NCBI RefSeq assembly: GCF_028009165.1
Contig: NW_026611614.1
Coordinates: forward strand, 124,001-188,000
Source: Akanthomyces muscarius
Taxonomy: Eukaryota; Ascomycota; Sordariomycetes; Hypocreales; Cordycipitaceae
Direction: 5' to 3'
Length of the DNA stretch: 64,000 bases
Every line of letters starts with the position of its first letter. Position 1 is the first letter of the stretch. Shown piece after piece: positions 63,421 through 64,000 of this stretch. The position numbers and the translations under genes are program-made. The notes beneath the pieces were generated by a model. The model was not told the origin of the DNA and ran no database searches. It saw nothing but the letters and a program-made list of their open reading frames with translations.

Positions 63421-64000
63421 CGAATTATAGTCTATAGATTATCGGACCTTCTACAACTCTTATTCTGCTTTAACCTTACGTAACTCTCTTATTTTATATA
63501 ACATAGATAACAACCTGGAAGGACGCAAAAACGATACCCACAGATACCATCATTATCATCATTCACAGACCTGTCTGATAACTGTGCATATTTATCAGCT
63601 TTATCAATTTTCAGGAATCAATAAAAAGTACATACAACAGCGCGTCTTTTAGTCGAAAATACTAAGTGCCGACTATCAGTCCACTGATGGCGGACATTAC
63701 CCACATACTATATGTCTTGTCAGACTAGATTCTTCGATTTTAGCAGGGAAGACTCACGTAATTACTATACTTCTCTCTCTAGCTTCTCAGCAATTAAGCT
63801 AAAGCTATACATTTAAAACAGGATGATAGCCAACCGCGAAGCTGTTGACCGCTGTCCACAGTGCCCACCTTGACCACTTGCCAACGTGAGGGTGGAGATA
63901 TCGAGCAACAATTAATATGATCAAGTAATAGGATTAGGCGGCAATAACAGTGCCACCACGTAAATTGCTTCTATCACTTATAAAGCCAAATAAAAATACA
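63421..64000. other. AT-rich terminal stretch
   Basis: No coding frames; visibly AT-rich compared with the rest, consistent with the mutated relic to its left. Confidence 0.6.

Overview
This window looks like a gene-sparse, accessory part of a filamentous ascomycete (Pezizomycotina) chromosome. The evidence is short spliceosomal introns (42-84 nt, GT...AG, often with a CTAAC/CTGAC branch site), a canonical Zn2Cys6 factor, LaeA-like methyltransferases, an Est1-type fungal protein, a DUF3295 protein and a decayed Nik1/os-1 group III histidine kinase. I see no operons, tRNA, rRNA or CRISPR. Most gene models below were assembled by hand from exons whose reading phases agree across the junctions; none has been checked against transcripts or a database.

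Layout. 0-7 kb: three minus-strand genes for one helical-repeat (TPR-like) family, a two-module 611-aa protein flanked by single-module relatives. 8-10 kb: small orphan genes. 10.8-14.1 kb: a 1051-aa Zn2Cys6 transcription factor. 15-25 kb: orphan proteins, a LaeA-like methyltransferase, two small membrane proteins and a 613-aa nuclear-looking protein, plus a 90-nt near-perfect hairpin. 25.8-27.3 kb: a C2H2 protein made of two tandem copies of a module that also forms the C-terminus of the caspase-like protein at 47-49.5 kb. 28.5-34.3 kb: two orphans, then an Est1-type gene preceded by two degenerate copies of its own 3' end. 34.7-42 kb: frameshifted P-loop gene, gene relics and two related 13-bp minisatellites flanking a two-gene block. 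42-46 kb: a truncated DUF3295 gene, a three-finger C2H2 mini-protein and a seven-helix membrane protein. 47-57 kb: caspase-like/C2H2 gene divergent from a second LaeA-like methyltransferase, a Myb-like/orphan protein, a methyltransferase pseudogene and a 350-aa orphan. 56.5-60 kb: three broken genes (TPR, RING-like, membrane protein). 62.7-63.4 kb: a relic of the os-1/Nik1 C-terminus with RIP-type mutations, followed by AT-rich DNA.

How it hangs together. The genes do not form one visible pathway. The common theme is duplication followed by decay: tandem paralogues with shared upstream DNA, module fusion and loss, 3'-end fragments of a resident gene, dispersed relic pairs, partial copies of normally conserved genes, and CAG-to-TAG-type stops that fit repeat-induced point mutation (RIP). 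The functional candidates worth most attention are the caspase-like/C2H2 fusion with its two-module zinc-finger relative, and the modular TPR-like family.
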